6,793 nucleotides of DNA from an uncultured beta proteobacterium (GTDB lineage: Bacteria; Pseudomonadota; Gammaproteobacteria; Burkholderiales; Burkholderiaceae): assembly GCA_903938955.1 (NCBI GenBank), contig CAJAFJ010000111.1:1-6793 (forward strand), given 5' to 3'. Below are positions 4,617-6,793 of this stretch, piece by piece; the stretch's first letter is position 1, and every line of letters starts with the position of its first letter. A model generated the notes under the pieces. That model saw only the letters and a program-made list of their open reading frames with translations, was not told where the DNA came from and searched no databases. Position numbers and translations under genes: made by a program.

Positions 4617-5501
4617 CTAATACGGTTGTGATCCGTCCGTGGCGCTGTCGTGGTGGTAGCGGGGCAAACGTGCACCACAGTGCAGGCAATAGTTGGCTTC
4701 GGGTAGCTGGCCTTCGGTCAAACACTCGTGGCAGGTCCGCGTCGTCGGCGGGGTGCCGCTGCGCATGGCGGTCATCTCGGCGGTGACGATACCGGTGGGC
4801 ACTGCCAGCGTGCCCCAGCCCAACAGCATCATGGCGGAGGCAATTAGGCGGCCCAGATCGGTCTTGGGCGTGATGTCGCCAAAGCCGACCGTCGTCATGG
4901 TGGTGATGGCCCAATAGACCGACGTCGGGATGCTCGTGAACCCGTTGGCCGGCCCCTCTACCACATACATCAGGGTGCCGATGACCAGCACAATCATCAT
5001 CACGGCAGACAGAAAAACCAGAATTTTGCGGCGGCTGGCCTTCAGCGCCCGGCCCAGCGACTGGTATTCAGACAGGTATGCCGTCAGCTTGAAAATACGA
5101 AACACGCGTAGCAAACGCAGCACGCGCACATCAATCAGGGCATGCACTTCGGGCACCAGCAGCGCCACATAGGTTGGAAACAGCGCCATCAAATCAATCA
5201 CGCCGTAAAAGCTTCGCGCGTAGCGCCAAGGGTGGCGCACACACACCAGCCGCGCCACGTACTCCAGCGTGAAGGCAATGGTGAACAGCCACTCCAGCCA
5301 CGCAAACACCATGCGTGCCGACGGGTTGACGCCCTGCACGCTGTCGGCAACCACCACGGCGATGCTGGTCAGAATGATGGCAATCAAGCACTTGTCAAAC
5401 AGGCGACCGGCGCGCGTGTCGGCCTCAAAAATAATGGTGTAAACGTGCAAGCGCCAACCGGACAGCGGCTTGCCGAGAACTTCCTGGGTTAAAACTGCCA
5501 T
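4617..5501 (-). CDS. Voltage-gated-type K+ channel (ion transporter) with C-terminal zinc ribbon
   Basis: This 294-aa inner-membrane channel subunit should form tetramers. Six transmembrane helices are seen: S1 (about 37-53), S2 (65-87), S3 (98-116), S4 (121-141), S5 (159-182) and S6 (217-241). S4 carries R126, R129, R132, R135 and K138 at every third position, the voltage-sensor pattern. The pore helix and K+ selectivity filter read T203-T-V-G-F-G-D209, and S6 contains the hinge AVPTGIVTAE. After S6 a short cytosolic tail has two Cys pairs, C257-H-E-C260 and C272-L-H-C275, a probable zinc ribbon. There is no RCK or cyclic-nucleotide domain. The ATG at 5501 has only a weak purine-rich upstream stretch. 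The gene precedes the hydrolase on the same strand with a gap of about 75 bp. Whether it is truly voltage-gated is inferred from S4. Confidence 0.95.
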   Translation of the reverse strand: MAVLTQEVLGKPLSGWRLHVYTIIFEADTRAGRLFDKCLIAIILTSIAVVVADSVQGVNPSARMVFAWLEWLFTIAFTLEYVARLVCVRHPWRYARSFYGVIDLMALFPTYVALLVPEVHALIDVRVLRLLRVFRIFKLTAYLSEYQSLGRALKASRRKILVFLSAVMMIVLVIGTLMYVVEGPANGFTSIPTSVYWAITTMTTVGFGDITPKTDLGRLIASAMMLLGWGTLAVPTGIVTAEMTAMRSGTPPTTRTCHECLTEGQLPEANYCLHCGARLPRYHHDSATDGSQPY

Positions 5502-5551
5502 GCTCTGCTTTCAGCCTTGTGGGATGCGCTGCACCTGATGGTCTGCGCACC

Positions 5552-5579
5552 GATATAGGGCAAAACGTCCCGCCATGAA
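5552..5579 (-). promoter_or_regulatory. Weak sigma-70 promoter candidate for the K+ channel gene
   Basis: On the minus strand TTCATG (5574-5579) and TATATC (5552-5557) are separated by 16 bp. The -10 is fair, while the -35 matches at only three positions. The predicted start lies about 45 nt before the ATG at 5501. Confidence 0.25.
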
Positions 5580-5647
5580 GCGCATCGTCTTGCTTGATAA
5601 AAACCTGATTGTCACTGAACCCACCAAGCCGTGATGTGTGTCATGAA

Positions 5648-5662
5648 ATGCATTATTTGCAT
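5648..5662. repeat. Short inverted repeat ATGCA-N5-TGCAT
   Basis: ATGCA (5648-5652) and TGCAT (5658-5662) form a 15-bp dyad with an AT-only centre, in the middle of the divergent regulatory region. An operator half-site pair is plausible, but no regulator family can be named from it. Confidence 0.3.
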
Positions 5663-5681
5663 AGCAGCCAAGGGCAAACCC

Positions 5682-5694
5682 TGACGTTTACGCA
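5682..5694 (+). promoter_or_regulatory. Imperfect 13-bp palindrome, copy 2 (possible operator)
   Basis: TGACGTTTACGCA is identical to 184-196 and lies about 155-170 bp before the gltI ATG. The same intergenic placement of both copies supports a regulatory role. The regulator is unknown. Confidence 0.3.
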
Positions 5695-5780
5695 GAACGC
5701 GGCGCAGTAAAGTACCGCCCTGAGACGGTAAGATCATAAAAATCATTGCAGGCATGTTTTATGCTGCAGAAATGTCTCAC

Positions 5781-5816
5781 GGGTGGTTTATCGATTCGCC
5801 CATCGTTTTTTTATTT
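5781..5816 (+). terminator. Hairpin plus T-run in the gltI leader (attenuator-like)
   Basis: Two mutually exclusive stems are possible: GGGTG (5781-5785)/CGCCC (5797-5801), or CGAT (5792-5795)/ATCG (5802-5805). Seven T's (5806-5812) follow, then A and four more T's. This precedes the gltI Shine-Dalgarno by about 25 nt. If the transcript starts upstream, it could act as a weak leader terminator. If it starts downstream, it is only AT-rich spacer. Both stems are short. Confidence 0.25.
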
Positions 5817-5850
5817 TGCTTTACCCAAGCAATTCACCAAGGAAATTTAC

Positions 5851-6747
5851 ATGAAGAAGCAGTTTCTGGCGCTGGCCGTTTTGGCCGCAACCACCACAGG
5901 CGCGTTTGCCCAAGCCAATGACACCATCGCCAAAGTCAAAGCCTCCGGTGAAATCACTATGGGCGTGCGTGACTCATCCGGCCTCTCCTACACGCTGGGT
6001 GATGGCAAATACGTGGGCTACCACGTCGAACTCTGCCAACGCATCATTGCCAACCTGGAAAAAACGGTAGGTAAAAAAGTAACGACCAAATACCAATCGG
6101 TCACCTCCCAAAACCGTATTCCTTTGGTGCAAAACGGCACCGTGGACGTTGAGTGCGGCTCCACCACCAACAACGCCACACGCCAAAAAGACGTGGCCTT
6201 TGCGGTCACCACCTTTGTTGAAGAAGTCCGCATCGCCGTCAAAACCAGCTCGGGCATCACCAGCATCAGCCAGTTGAACGGCAAAAATATCTCGACCACC
6301 ACCGGCACAACTTCGGTGCAAACCTTGCGCAAAAACGAGCGCGCCAACGGCATGGATTTCAAGGAGGTCTACGGCAAAGACCATGCCGACAGCTTTTTGC
6401 TGCTTGAATCCGGCCGCGCCGATGCATTCGTGATGGACGGCTCGATTCTGGCGAGCAACATTGCCAACGCCAAAGCCCCGGCTGACTTCAAAATCGTGGG
6501 TGAAGTACTCTCTGTTGAACCCATTGCCATCATGATGCGCAAGGACGACCCGGCCTTCAAAAAGCTGGCTGACGACACCTTGCGCGCCATGATGAAGTCC
6601 GGCGAAATCGCCAAAATTTACGACAAATGGTTCATGCAAGCCATTCCACCGAAGAACACCAAAGTCGGTCTGACGGTCAGCGAGAGCAACAAAACCGCTT
6701 GGGCTAACCCCAATGACAACCCGATGGAAGCCTACGCCAAGAAATAA
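5851..6747 (+). CDS. gltI: Periplasmic glutamate/aspartate-binding protein of an ABC transporter
   Basis: This 298-aa precursor has a Sec signal peptide (MKKQ, then a hydrophobic core, with A18-F-A20 cleavage before Q21) and a family 3 solute-binding domain. It closely resembles E. coli GltI: TSQNRIPL (85-92), ECGSTTNN (101-108), R111, TTTGTTS (149-155), KDHADSF (176-182), LESGRADAF and IPPKN all align. Ligand contacts I recall from the Shigella DEBP structure (Ser72, Arg75, Ser90, Thr92, Arg97, His164 of the mature protein) fall on S86, R89, S104, T106, R111 and H178 at a constant offset. It should capture L-glutamate and L-aspartate in the periplasm for a GltJK/GltL importer. The start at 5851 is fixed by AAGGA (5839-5843), 7 nt upstream, and by the signal peptide. 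The permease genes are expected directly downstream, outside the window. Confidence 0.96.
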   Translation: MKKQFLALAVLAATTTGAFAQANDTIAKVKASGEITMGVRDSSGLSYTLGDGKYVGYHVELCQRIIANLEKTVGKKVTTKYQSVTSQNRIPLVQNGTVDVECGSTTNNATRQKDVAFAVTTFVEEVRIAVKTSSGITSISQLNGKNISTTTGTTSVQTLRKNERANGMDFKEVYGKDHADSFLLLESGRADAFVMDGSILASNIANAKAPADFKIVGEVLSVEPIAIMMRKDDPAFKKLADDTLRAMMKSGEIAKIYDKWFMQAIPPKNTKVGLTVSESNKTAWANPNDNPMEAYAKK

Positions 6748-6786
6748 ACGGACCGATCTGACTTGAACCCAACCCCGCCTGGCTCT

Positions 6787-6790
6787 GGAG
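6787..6790 (+). promoter_or_regulatory. Probable ribosome binding site of the next gene (off the window)
   Basis: GGAG sits at 6787-6790, three bases before the window ends and about 40 nt after the gltI stop, with no terminator between. A start codon for the next gene, probably the amino-acid permease gltJ, is expected within a few bases beyond 6793. This is inferred from operon convention. Confidence 0.4.
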
Positions 6791-6793
6791 ATC

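Larger units (their letters stand above)
5502..5850. other. Divergent intergenic region between K+ channel gene and gltI
   Basis: This 349-bp region carries the promoters of two divergent genes and no supported gene. It holds a weak minus-strand promoter candidate (5552-5579), a half FNR site TTGAT in CTTGATAAAA (around 5594), the inverted repeat ATGCA-N5-TGCAT (5648-5662), copy 2 of the 13-bp palindrome (5682-5694), and a hairpin plus T-run (5781-5816). A frame in phase with gltI is open from ATG 5746, but that ATG lacks a Shine-Dalgarno and would destroy the signal peptide. I found no convincing sigma-70 or sigma-54 promoter for gltI. Confidence 0.6.

Noticed and set aside
5590..5605. A third FNR-type box (CTTGATAAAA) between the K+ channel gene and gltI
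   Set aside because: Only one half-site TTGAT is present; the second half at the correct spacing does not match.
5746..5850. An upstream in-frame ATG that would lengthen GltI by 35 residues
   Set aside because: The ATG at 5851 has AAGGA at 7 nt and begins a textbook signal peptide; the longer form would bury the signal peptide and has no ribosome site.
5502..5850. A sigma-54 promoter for gltI, as in some amino-acid transporters
   Set aside because: No GG/GC pair with the required -24/-12 spacing was found.
5974..6639. A 221-codon minus-strand frame opposite gltI
   Set aside because: It is an antisense shadow of a strongly conserved binding protein; the Val/Phe/Gly-rich translation has no family features.

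Overview
The window looks like chromosomal DNA of a betaproteobacterium, most likely Comamonadaceae (Rhodoferax/Polaromonas/Acidovorax-like). This rests on codon style, moderately high GC in the genes, a GltI-type glutamate/aspartate binding protein, the short YitT form, and a K+ channel with a C-terminal zinc ribbon. It is inferred from remembered family features, not from a database search. I see no transposase, integrase, phage or CRISPR signature.

Layout. Bases 1-37 are the 3' end of a tRNA (probably Thr), followed by a clear intrinsic terminator. An AT-rich gap of about 430 bp with no convincing gene leads to a small hypothetical protein (515-751, +). Convergent to it, a universal stress protein (803-1240, -) lies downstream of a 2OG-Fe(II) dioxygenase family gene (1314-2066, -). 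A divergent promoter region separates the dioxygenase gene from a hemerythrin gene (2187-2693, +). The hemerythrin gene overlaps by 11 bp a YitT-family membrane protein gene that appears to start with TTG (2683-3312, +). Convergent to that pair, and only 8 bp away, is a beta-lactamase-fold serine hydrolase (3321-4541, -) lying downstream of a six-TM voltage-gated-type K+ channel (4617-5501, -). A 349-bp divergent intergenic region precedes gltI (5851-6747, +), the periplasmic binding protein of a glutamate/aspartate ABC importer whose permease genes probably follow just outside the window.

How the genes may work together. The most coherent theme is oxygen. A hemerythrin (O2-binding di-iron protein) and an O2-consuming 2OG dioxygenase are divergently arranged next to a universal stress protein. 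FNR/Anr-type boxes can be seen in front of the stress-protein gene (TTGAT-N4-GTCAA on its strand) and, more degenerate, in front of the hemerythrin gene. In the hemerythrin case the box lies about 41 bp upstream of the start predicted from a TATGCT -10, as in class II FNR promoters. This suggests a small oxygen-responsive neighbourhood. It is an inference, not an established system.

Other notable points are an 11-codon ORF with a strong Shine-Dalgarno whose stop overlaps the hydrolase start, a 13-bp imperfect palindrome shared by two intergenic regions 5.5 kb apart, and a hairpin plus T-run in the gltI leader. I do not see a clearly new multi-gene defence, metabolic or mobile system here.
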